A DNA stretch of 12,006 bases from Pseudomonadota bacterium (GTDB lineage: Bacteria > Pseudomonadota > Alphaproteobacteria > Sphingomonadales > Sphingomonadaceae), in the NCBI GenBank assembly GCA_023386135.1, contig JAEWKG010000030.1, positions 1 through 12,006 of the forward strand. Direction: 5' to 3'. The translations under genes and the position numbers were made by a program. Below, one piece after another: positions 1 through 5,590 of this stretch. The notes beneath the pieces are model-generated. The model ran no database searches. It saw only the letters and a list, made by a program, of their open reading frames with translations, and was not told the origin of the DNA. Each line of letters begins with the position of its first letter. Within the stretch, counting starts at the first letter, position 1.

Positions 1-207
1 ACGTGGGAGAACATCATCACCGCCTGCGCGCCGTGCAACATGAAGAAGGGCGGCCGCACCCCCGCCCAGGCGCATATGCACCCCTACGTCTCGCCGATCC
101 GGCCGACGAGCTGGCAGCTCCACCAGCACGGCAAGGCCTTCCCGCCGAACTACCTGCACGAGACATGGCGCGACTGGCTCTACAGGGACATCGAGCTCGA
201 GGCCTGA
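1..207 (+). CDS. HNH endonuclease, C-terminal part (truncated by window start)
   Basis: The frame is open from the first base and ends at TGA 205-207, giving 68 residues of a protein that starts outside the window. The opening residues TWENIITACAPCNMKKGGRTP match the C-terminal half of an HNH nuclease zinc-finger module: N4, then the C9-x2-C12 pair and the following N13, which in this family lies in the metal-binding/DNA-contacting part of the beta-beta-alpha fold. The tail (HPYVSPIRPTSWQL, then a Trp/Tyr-rich end, ETWRDWLY) resembles the short housekeeping HNH endonucleases of alphaproteobacteria, usually about 180 residues long. The catalytic histidines would lie upstream and cannot be checked. 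Such genes are usually chromosomal and of unknown physiological role. The family call is firm; the function is inferred. Confidence 0.85.
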   Translation, partial: TWENIITACAPCNMKKGGRTPAQAHMHPYVSPIRPTSWQLHQHGKAFPPNYLHETWRDWLYRDIELEA

Positions 208-311
208 GTTGGACTTGTCACGATGATCGGGGGTGTTTTTGAAACTCCTCCGGGCGATTTTATCCCGCCTGCCCAATGGTTTGCCGCCAATTCGGCGGTC
301 GGACTTGTCAC
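208..311. repeat. Direct repeat of GTyGGACTTGTCAC, 90 bp apart
   Basis: GTTGGACTTGTCAC at 208-221 recurs as GTCGGACTTGTCAC at 298-311, with 13 of 14 bases identical and a period of exactly 90 bp. The first copy begins one base after the HNH stop codon. The shared core contains TTGTCA, which could act as a -35 element, but no good -10 follows either copy. It could be a paired regulator site or the remnant of a short duplication. Confidence 0.45.
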
Positions 312-409
312 CTTTGCGAGTCGCGGGGCGGTGGGGCGAGGCCGGTTCATGCACGAACTGTGTCACACCCGCGGTGCTGTAGGAAAATGGGAAAGCGCCC
401 CGAGGGTAG

Positions 410-438
410 GGTGCATTGAGGCACCGACGAAATGCACC
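410..438. repeat. Perfect inverted repeat GGTGCATT / AATGCACC
   Basis: GGTGCATT (410-417) and AATGCACC (431-438) form a perfect 8 bp inverted repeat around a 13 nt loop. It lies about 110 bp upstream of the J-domain start codon. No T-run follows it, so it does not look like an intrinsic terminator. An operator for a dimeric regulator or a structured 5' leader are both possible. Confidence 0.4.
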
Positions 439-545
439 ATCGACGATGCGGCGCCAACGGCCCGAAGCGATGCATTTCGCCGCAGGCTCGCTGCACCTTA
501 CGGTGGCTATGGCTAGCGCATCAAACCGCGCTATCAAGGGGGCGC

Positions 546-1121
546 ATGGACGATCCTGATACTTTTATTGACCACTACGAGGTCCTTCACGTCACGCGGG
601 GATGCGACGCGTCGGCGCTGGAAGCGGCGTATCGTTTCTACGCCAAGATGTATCATCCCGATCATGCCGAAACGTCCGACGTCGAGAAATTCAACGAGGT
701 CATCACCGCGTATCGCACGCTCCGCGATCCGGAACTCCGCGCGCAATACGACCTGTTGCATGCGGCGCGAAGGCCGGGCGCCAATACAACCCACGAGCAT
801 CATGGCTCGCACGGACTCGATCATGACACGACGCTCAGCGACGGTGAATTGCATGAGAGAGTGCTAACTCACCTATACAAGCGCCGGCGCGAGAACGCGT
901 CGGATGCGGGCGTCGGATCATACATGCTCCAGGAATTCATGGCCTGCTCGAATGACCATTTCGAATTTCACATGTGGTATTTGCGCGAGAAAGGCTTGGT
1001 CGACGTGACCGAGCAGGGCACTTACGCCATCACCGTCGAGGGGATCGACCACGTGATCTCGCTCAGCCGCCAGACGGCCGAAAAGCTCTTGCTCGAGAGA
1101 TCCCGGCGAATGCCGTCCTGA
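546..1121 (+). CDS. J-domain (DnaJ-like) protein with C-terminal winged-helix-like region
   Basis: This 191-residue protein begins with a J domain (about residues 8-72). The DHYEVLHV entry, the HPD tripeptide at 37-39 and the RDPELRAQYDLL ending of helix IV are all visible. HPD is the contact that stimulates ATP hydrolysis by Hsp70/DnaK, so a DnaK co-chaperone role is likely. There is no Gly/Phe region and no CxxCxGxG zinc repeat, so it is not DnaJ itself. A His-rich linker (83-93) leads to residues about 98-180, whose helix-helix-strand pattern (YMLQEFMACSNDHFEFHMWY, then REKGLVDVTEQGTYAITVEG) reads like a winged helix-turn-helix. I infer that part from pattern only. The start at 546 was chosen because AAGGGGG (536-542) lies just before it and the J domain follows directly; an ATG at 432 in the same frame would add 38 unrelated residues. 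It may recruit DnaK to a specific partner or to DNA. Confidence 0.8.
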   Translation: MDDPDTFIDHYEVLHVTRGCDASALEAAYRFYAKMYHPDHAETSDVEKFNEVITAYRTLRDPELRAQYDLLHAARRPGANTTHEHHGSHGLDHDTTLSDGELHERVLTHLYKRRRENASDAGVGSYMLQEFMACSNDHFEFHMWYLREKGLVDVTEQGTYAITVEGIDHVISLSRQTAEKLLLERSRRMPS

Positions 1122-1134
1122 CGGCCGCGCAGAC

Positions 1135-1926
1135 CTAGATCGCCGTCCGCACGCTCAGCAGCTCCGGAAAGAACACCTGCTTCAATACGCCTTCGAGGTA
1201 CGGCACGCCGGCCGTGCCGCCCGTACCACGCTTGAAGCCGATGATCCGCTCGACCGTCTTCAGGTGGCCGAAGCGCCAGCGCTGGAAGTGATATTCGAGG
1301 TCGACCAGCTTTTCGGCGAGCTCGTAGAGATCCCAATAATCCTCGGGCTCGCGGTAAATCGCGGCCCAGGCGGTTTCGACCTCGGGCGAGGGTGACCAGC
1401 CGCCACGGTGATCGCGTTCGAGCACCGCGTCGGGGATGCGGAAGCCGCGGCGGGCGAGGAGATGGATGGCCTCGTCGTAGAGGCTCGGGCGGTCGAGTTC
1501 GGCGCGCAAGGCAGCCGCCACCTCGGGCGTCGCCTCGTGCATCGTCACCATGTCGGGATTGCGGCCGCCCAGGAGGAACTCCATGAGGCGGTACTGCGCG
1601 CTCTGAAAGCCGCTGGAGCTGGCAAGGTGCGGACGGACTTCGGAGTAGTCCGCCGGGGTCATCGTGCTCAGCACGTCCCACGAGCTGATCAGCTGGTTCT
1701 GCGCGCGAGCGACGCGGGCGAGCATCTTGAACGCCGGGCGCAGGTCGTCGGCGGCGATCTCGGCGCGCGCGGCGTTGAGCTCGTGCAGGCACAGCTTGAG
1801 CCACAGTTCGCTCGCCTGATGGACGATGATGAACAGCAGCTCGTCGTGCGCGCTGCTCGCCGGGTGCTGCGCCGACAGGATGCGGTCGAGATCGAGGTAG
1901 CTCGAATAGGTAACGTCGCGGGGCAT
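1135..1926 (-). CDS. kynA: Tryptophan 2,3-dioxygenase
   Basis: This heme enzyme opens the indole ring of L-tryptophan with O2 to give N-formylkynurenine, the first step of the kynurenine pathway, in the cytoplasm. The 263-residue sequence has the family hallmarks: YSSYLDLDRIL, HDELLFIIVHQASELWLKL, SGFQSAQYRLMEF and WRFGHLKTVERIIG-FKRGTGGTAG. A constant offset of 19 from the Xanthomonas enzyme places its known residues here: active-site H36, substrate-binding Y94 and R98, proximal heme ligand H221 and T235. All are present. The length is near the family norm (about 260-300). The start ATG at 1926 is preceded by AGAGG. It converges on the J-domain gene with only 13 bp between stops. Kynurenine formamidase and kynureninase are not nearby. 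A TAGAAT hexamer (1955-1960, minus strand) could be the -10 box, but no clear -35 accompanies it. Confidence 0.95.
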   Translation of the reverse strand: MPRDVTYSSYLDLDRILSAQHPASSAHDELLFIIVHQASELWLKLCLHELNAARAEIAADDLRPAFKMLARVARAQNQLISSWDVLSTMTPADYSEVRPHLASSSGFQSAQYRLMEFLLGGRNPDMVTMHEATPEVAAALRAELDRPSLYDEAIHLLARRGFRIPDAVLERDHRGGWSPSPEVETAWAAIYREPEDYWDLYELAEKLVDLEYHFQRWRFGHLKTVERIIGFKRGTGGTAGVPYLEGVLKQVFFPELLSVRTAI

Positions 1927-1968
1927 GCGCGTACCTCTAGGACATGTTGCCCAAATTCTAAACCACGG

Positions 1969-2050
1969 CCGCTCACCCTGAGCCTGTCGAAGGGTGCCGC
2001 GCGGCGGTCCAGCGTGGCGCAGTGTCCTTCGACAGGCTCAGGACGAGCGG
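1969..2050. repeat. Sphingomonad-type inverted repeat (CCTGAGCCTGTCGAAGG family)
   Basis: Two 25 bp arms, 1969-1993 and 2026-2050, are reverse complements of each other except at two positions. They are separated by 32 bp. The inner 17 bp (1977-1993 and 2026-2042) are identical, with core CCTGAGCCTGTCGAAGG. From general knowledge, this core is dispersed in many copies between genes in sphingomonad genomes. It sits between the stop of the DUF4112 gene and the start of tryptophan 2,3-dioxygenase, and could form a long stem-loop acting as a transcriptional boundary. There is no T-tract, so it is not a classical terminator. Confidence 0.8.
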
Positions 2051-2071
2051 ACCTGGGTGCGTCTTGACCTC

Positions 2072-2500
2072 TTACCCCTCGATCGTGCGGGTCGCCGGGT
2101 GGTGCTTGTCGAGGTGCGCCTTGACGATCTTGAGGTTGCGGCTGTTCGAGCGGAACAGGAAGTCTGCCGCATCGCCGACCACCGGAATGGCGCCCACCGC
2201 GGTGTCGAGCGCGACGTTGCCGGTCATCCGCCACAGCTTCCACTTCGGCAGGCCGAGGTTCTTCGCCTCCCACACCAGCCACATGCCCATTGCGGCGGTG
2301 ACGAAGTCGCCCACCACCGGGACCAGCCCGACGATCGCATCGAGCCCGATCCTGTAGTTGACGCCGGGCACGGTGAAGCTGTTCTCGAGCAGTTTCTCCA
2401 TTCCTTCGATGCGGCGGCGGATCGAGGCGGCATCGGCACCCAGCGGCAGGTCGAGGCCCATCGGCCGGGGACGTTGGCTGGCGCGGTCGGTTTCGGTCAT
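2072..2500 (-). CDS. DUF4112 domain-containing small protein, probably membrane-associated
   Basis: This 142-residue protein matches the DUF4112 pattern. A charged N-terminus (1-37) is followed by two copies of a G-x-x-P-V-V-G-D element, GLVPVVGD at 58-65 and GAIPVVGD at 103-110. These are followed by hydrophobic stretches at about 66-78 and 111-116, and the protein ends in a basic segment. The Gly/Pro-rich hydrophobic segments suggest membrane association. The biochemical role of the family is unknown. It follows the lipoprotein gene by 16 bp and has AAAGGGT ahead of its ATG, so the two are very probably co-transcribed. The sphingomonad inverted repeat lies just past its stop codon. The family call is confident; no function can be assigned. 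Confidence 0.85.
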   Translation of the reverse strand: MTETDRASQRPRPMGLDLPLGADAASIRRRIEGMEKLLENSFTVPGVNYRIGLDAIVGLVPVVGDFVTAAMGMWLVWEAKNLGLPKWKLWRMTGNVALDTAVGAIPVVGDAADFLFRSNSRNLKIVKAHLDKHHPATRTIEG

Positions 2501-2516
2501 CGGCGTACCCTTTCGC

Positions 2517-3977
2517 CTATGATGTGGGTCCGAGCGCGAGCGGCAACAAGGGATGGACGCCCCAGCGGTTCTCGGCGAATCCGTCGATGTCGCTGCGCAC
2601 CAGCGACCAGCGCACCGGCGCTCCCAGCGGAATGAACCCGCCGAGCGCGCTCAGCCGCTCCTCCGCCTCCGCCAGCATGGTGCCGCGCGCGACCGGGTCG
2701 GGCTCGCGCGCGGCCTGCTGGACCAGCGCGTCGGCCTCGGGCGAGCACAGCGTGCGGCGCACCACGCAGGCGAACTGGTTGAGGTACCACGGGCGGCCGC
2801 CGATCCGCGCCAGCTTGTCGACGAATTCCAGGTCCGCGGGTTTCCCCTCCGCCACCCGCACCGCGCGCACACCGATCGCGGCCCAGTCGGCGGCGAGCTG
2901 GTCGAACAGCAGTTGCGAGCCTGGCCCCGGCGGCAGGCTGACGCGCACCTGTGCCTTGTCCGGGCCGCCGAACCCCGCGATGCGGCGGCGCGCCTCGCCG
3001 CGGCGCTGCTCGATGGTGAGGTTCGCCCACCGCTCGGGAGCGTTGCCGGCGACCGCCGAGGGGACCAGCCGCGTGCTCGGCAGCCAGCCGGCGACGTTGA
3101 AGGAAGCGAGCAGCGTTTCGCGTTCGAGCGCCATCGACAGCGCCTCGCGCCGTCCGGCGTCCGCGAGCAGCCCGTCGGTGCTCACCACCCGCAGCCCCAT
3201 GATCCCCTGCGCGCCGTCGAGGCGAACCGTGCCGCGCGACAGCGGGCCGGTATCGGCCAGCGGCAGGTTCGCCAGCTGGCCGCCCAGCACCACCTCGACC
3301 TCCCCGTCGCGAAAGGCCGCGACCGCGCGCTCGGCGGCAAGCGAATGCACCGCCAGCACGCGGGTGCCCTGGCGCCAGTCCTCGCGTGTGGGCTGGCCGC
3401 GCGCCTCGGGCGGCAGGAGCGTGAGCTCGGCGGCATTAGCCTTCCTCGTCAGCGCCATCGGGCCGCCGCCCGCACCCTTGTGCAGCACGCCGAGCTCGGG
3501 CTGGGCGAGCAGTTGCAGGAAGTCGGGCATCGGGCTCGACAGCCGGATCTCGATCACCCGTCCGGTCATCGCGCGGATTTCGGACACCGGGGCGAAATCG
3601 AGGCCGAGGGTGGTTCCCGACAGGTCGCGGATCGTCCGTCGCAGCGCGTCGCGCACCTCGTCCGCATCGATCGGGCGGCCGTCGGACCAGTTCGAATTGC
3701 GCAGGCGGAAGATGTAGCTGAGACCGTCTTCGGTGACGATCCAGCGTTCGGCCAATGCGGGCACCACCTCGCCGTCGGCATCAAGCGCAACCAGCCCCTC
3801 GGCGGTCGCGGCGCGCACCTGTTGCGCGGGCGGGGACAGCCGCAGCCCGCGATCGAACAGCGAGCCCGGCGCGCCGATGAAGGCGACCTGCAGCGGCTCG
3901 CCATCGTCCTTCGATCCGCAAGCGCCCAGCAGCGCGACGACCGCGAGCATGGAAAGGAGACGGGAGGCGCGAAGCAT
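2517..3977 (-). CDS. Oligopeptide-type ABC transporter substrate-binding lipoprotein (SBP_bac_5)
   Basis: The 486-residue protein starts with a lipoprotein signal peptide, MLRASRLLSMLAVVALLGAC. The lipobox LGAC puts the acylated cysteine at C20, so it should be anchored in the periplasm. The segment AEGLVALDADGEVVPALAERW, followed by TEDGLSYIFRLR and NWSDGRPIDADEV, is the classic opening of the family that binds peptides, nickel or other solutes and feeds ABC importers. The start at 3977 was preferred over in-frame upstream codons because the signal peptide begins there and GAGGCGGGG lies just ahead; upstream the frame reads into unrelated arginine-rich sequence. No permease or ATPase gene is in the window; the partner is DUF4112, 16 bp downstream. 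The substrate cannot be told from sequence. It may serve a transporter encoded elsewhere or may have lost a transport role. Confidence 0.85.
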   Translation of the reverse strand: MLRASRLLSMLAVVALLGACGSKDDGEPLQVAFIGAPGSLFDRGLRLSPPAQQVRAATAEGLVALDADGEVVPALAERWIVTEDGLSYIFRLRNSNWSDGRPIDADEVRDALRRTIRDLSGTTLGLDFAPVSEIRAMTGRVIEIRLSSPMPDFLQLLAQPELGVLHKGAGGGPMALTRKANAAELTLLPPEARGQPTREDWRQGTRVLAVHSLAAERAVAAFRDGEVEVVLGGQLANLPLADTGPLSRGTVRLDGAQGIMGLRVVSTDGLLADAGRREALSMALERETLLASFNVAGWLPSTRLVPSAVAGNAPERWANLTIEQRRGEARRRIAGFGGPDKAQVRVSLPPGPGSQLLFDQLAADWAAIGVRAVRVAEGKPADLEFVDKLARIGGRPWYLNQFACVVRRTLCSPEADALVQQAAREPDPVARGTMLAEAEERLSALGGFIPLGAPVRWSLVRSDIDGFAENRWGVHPLLPLALGPTS

Positions 3978-4041
3978 CCCCGCCTCGCTAGCAGGTCTGG
4001 ATTGGCGCGTCAGCGCCGTTGGGCCGCAAACGCGACCGCGG

Positions 4042-4419
4042 TCACACCTTGCGCAGGCGGCCCGGTTCGGCTGCCATGCCAGCGGGCAGGATCGACGCAG
4101 GCCGGACGTAGCGAGGCGTCGCGAGATCACTGTTGCCGACCGCGGGGCGCGGCGCCTTGGGATCGATCTCGCGCGCGAACGCGACGCCGAAGCGATTGTC
4201 CTGGACCCAGGCCACGCTGCCTTCGACCGCGGAAACATTGCGCAGTCCCACCGTCACGCGCGCACCGCGGGTCACCGCCATGTCGCCTTCGGCCATCATG
4301 CCGCCGGCCGACAGGTTCCGCACTTTCACCCGGTGCCCGGTCGAGTCGCCTTCAAGGCGCACGTCGGCCATGAGGAACAGGCTGTCCCGGTTGATATGAC
4401 GCGTATCGACGCCGGACAT
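4042..4419 (-). CDS. PilZ domain protein, candidate c-di-GMP receptor
   Basis: This 125-residue single-domain protein fits PilZ. It has an R7-x3-R11 motif at the start (TRHINRDSLF), then N35-x-S-x-x-G40 (RNLSAGGMM) and a later beta-strand block VAWVQDNRFGVAFARE (69-84). RxxxR followed by [DN]xSxxG is the known c-di-GMP binding signature, so binding of the second messenger is plausible. The last 35 residues or so are a Pro/Arg-rich tail without a recognisable fold. Output in this family includes motility, polysaccharide and cell-cycle control, but nothing here specifies which. AAAGGA lies rather far (about 13 nt) before the ATG. It is followed after 64 bp by the lipoprotein gene on the same strand, so read-through is possible, although the start of a separate unit is equally likely. 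Confidence 0.8.
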   Translation of the reverse strand: MSGVDTRHINRDSLFLMADVRLEGDSTGHRVKVRNLSAGGMMAEGDMAVTRGARVTVGLRNVSAVEGSVAWVQDNRFGVAFAREIDPKAPRPAVGNSDLATPRYVRPASILPAGMAAEPGRLRKV

Positions 4420-4534
4420 CGCTTGCAGCCAATCCTTTCGCAGACCCCGAGCGGCGCGCCTGTCAGCAGAGCGCCTTGGAGGAGAAGGATAGCCTCAAAC
4501 CGGCTAACGAAGTTTAAATGCGGGAGGGCCGCCG

Positions 4535-4990
4535 TCAGTCGTCGCGCGAGATTTTTTCGCGCCGCTCGTGTGCTTCCTGCGCTTCGACCGTCATGGTGGC
4601 GACGGGGCGCGCGATCAGACGCTTCAAGCCGATGGGGTCGCCGGTCACTTCGCAGTAGCCGTATTCGCCCGCGTCGATCCGGCGCAGCGCGGCATCGATC
4701 TTGCTGATGAGCTTGCGCTGCCGGTCGCGGGTGCGGAGCTCGATACCCCAGTCGGTCTCGCTCGAGGCGCGGTCATTGAGGTCGGGCTCGCGCATCGGGC
4801 CGTCCTGCAGCGACTGCAGCGTGGCGTTGGCGGCGGACAGGATCGAGCGTTTCCATTCCAGCAGCAGCAGGCGAAAATAGTCCTGTTGGGCCGGCCCCAT
4901 GTATTCCTCGCCCTCGGACGGGGCATAGTCCGGGGCAAGCGCGCGTCGCGCCTTTTCCAGTACGTCGATGTCGGATGCCGCGCTGGCCAT
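4535..4990 (-). CDS. dksA: DksA-family RNA polymerase-binding transcription factor (alphaproteobacterial type)
   Basis: DksA binds the secondary channel of RNA polymerase and works with ppGpp in the stringent response. The 151-residue protein has the expected order: N-terminal helix (about 30-60), the coiled-coil tip motif D70-L-N-D73-R-A75 (the D-x-x-D-x-A motif of E. coli), the charged helix ELRTRDRQRKLISKID (84-99), and the globular end EYGYCEVTGDPIGLKRL. Of the four zinc-ligand cysteines of E. coli DksA only one remains (C113); the others are replaced, as is common in alphaproteobacterial homologues, so zinc-independent folding is likely. The start at 4990 was chosen for AGAGGAC 4 bp upstream. 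A longer in-frame extension back to 5107 would cross the predicted promoter and is arginine-rich noise. The gene is divergent from the Sel1-repeat gene. Confidence 0.92.
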   Translation of the reverse strand: MASAASDIDVLEKARRALAPDYAPSEGEEYMGPAQQDYFRLLLLEWKRSILSAANATLQSLQDGPMREPDLNDRASSETDWGIELRTRDRQRKLISKIDAALRRIDAGEYGYCEVTGDPIGLKRLIARPVATMTVEAQEAHERREKISRDD

Positions 4991-5074
4991 CGATGTCCTC
5001 TCTCCTCGCGTCCGGGCCTGCGCGGTGCCTCGGCCGATCGGCCTGGCGATCGCGACCCTTGCGACGCTGGCGCG

Positions 5075-5103
5075 CCTATAGGGACGGGCCCCGACAGGCA
5101 CAA
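5075..5103 (-). promoter_or_regulatory. Possible sigma-70-type promoter for dksA
   Basis: On the minus strand TTGTGC (5103-5098) and TATAGG (5080-5075) are separated by exactly 17 bp. The match is 3/6 to the -35 and 4/6 to the -10 consensus, which is typical of alphaproteobacterial promoters. A start near 5068 would give a leader of about 78 nt before the dksA ATG. This is inference from motif and spacing only. Confidence 0.4.
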
Positions 5104-5181
5104 GCACGCTTTGGAAGGTCCGCCGCCTAGCGGGCGCAATCTTAAGCCGGGCCGAACGCCCTTAACTTTCTCGCCGCGGCA

Positions 5182-5198
5182 TTAACCACTTGTTGACC
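5182..5198 (+). promoter_or_regulatory. CtrA-like binding site upstream of the Sel1-repeat gene
   Basis: TTAACCACTTGTTGACC reads as TTAA-N7-TTGA, one mismatch from the CtrA consensus TTAA-N7-TTAA, and it keeps the preferred CC after the first half. It lies 66-82 bp upstream of the ATG at 5264 and about 110 bp from the predicted dksA start point. Two further TTAA tetramers at 5142 and 5162 precede it at exact 20 bp steps. The site most naturally controls the Sel1-repeat gene; an effect on dksA is possible. Confidence 0.45.
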
Positions 5199-5263
5199 AT
5201 ACCTGCGCGATTTCTCGCTTCGACGGCGACGCGAGGGGGCGAAAGCCGGCAGGGGGAAGTCAA

Positions 5264-5590
5264 ATGGAACTGATCAGGATCGAAGGCCGCAGCGCGGCGG
5301 CGACCCAGGCACCGGCCGATGCGCTGATCGCGCAATGTCTGGCGGCTGCCGCCGGTGGCGACATCTCGGCGTTCTACGACCTCGGAGTCGCGTTCTCGAC
5401 CGGCAGCCACGGGGTCGGATGCGATCTCATCGAGGCGCACAAGTGGTTCAATCTCGCCGCCGCCAAGGGACACGAGGAAGCGAGCTGGTGCCGGGCCGAC
5501 ATCTCGGAAGAGATGACCGCCCGCGAAATCGCCGAAGCCCAGCGCCGGGCCCGCCAGTGGCTGCTCGCCGGGGAGCGCCGCGCGGCCTAA
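5264..5590 (+). CDS. Small Sel1-like repeat protein
   Basis: This 108-residue protein carries one clear Sel1/TPR-like repeat, residues about 32-71 (GDISAFYDLGVAFSTGS, then IEAHKWFNLAAAKGHEEA). The pattern A-x2-L-G ... D ... A-x-x-W-F-x-x-A-A-x-x-G-x-x-x-A is visible. A second helical block EMTAREIAEAQRRARQWL (83-100) completes a pair of helix-turn-helix units. Sel1 repeats are protein-protein interaction scaffolds; the partner is unknown. There is no signal peptide or membrane segment, so it should be cytoplasmic. GGGGGA (5252-5257) 6 bp before the ATG supports this start. A CtrA-like box lies upstream, consistent with cell-cycle or motility-related expression. Its TAA stop overlaps the stop of the convergent acyltransferase gene by two bases. 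Confidence 0.85.
   Translation: MELIRIEGRSAAATQAPADALIAQCLAAAAGGDISAFYDLGVAFSTGSHGVGCDLIEAHKWFNLAAAKGHEEASWCRADISEEMTAREIAEAQRRARQWLLAGERRAA

Larger units (their letters stand above)
208..545. other. Intergenic region without a convincing gene
   Basis: This 338 bp stretch separates the HNH gene from the J-domain gene, both on the plus strand. It is less GC-biased at third positions than the flanking genes. A 97-codon open frame (223-516) crosses it, but I see no family resemblance, no ribosome binding site and no high-GC codon bias. The stretch does contain a 13/14 direct repeat 90 bp apart and a perfect 8 bp inverted repeat (both listed separately). It probably holds the promoter and 5' leader of the J-domain gene, though no convincing -35/-10 pair was found. 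Confidence 0.5.

Noticed and set aside
223..516. 97-codon open frame between the HNH and J-domain genes
   Set aside because: No recognisable family, no ribosome binding site and weak third-position GC compared with real genes here; it overlaps the repeats described.
1969..2050. Inverted repeat as the ends of an insertion sequence
   Set aside because: Only 32 bp lie between the arms and no transposase is present; it fits the dispersed sphingomonad intergenic repeat better.
4004..4017. GGCGC-GTCA-GCGCC hairpin between the PilZ and lipoprotein genes
   Set aside because: Five base pairs with no T-run; common by chance in such GC-rich DNA, so not called a terminator.
2553..4373. 606-codon open frame on the plus strand, antisense to the lipoprotein and PilZ genes
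   Set aside because: Arg/His/Ala/Gly-rich low-information protein, a typical shadow of high-GC coding on the other strand; the minus-strand proteins have clear family motifs.
4504..4518. Possible CtrA box CTAA-N7-TAAA upstream of the PilZ gene
   Set aside because: Both halves deviate from the consensus or the spacing shifts to N6; too weak to list.
4991..5107. N-terminal extension of DksA
   Set aside because: Arginine-rich and would include the predicted promoter; the ATG at 4990 has a good ribosome binding site and gives the usual DksA length.
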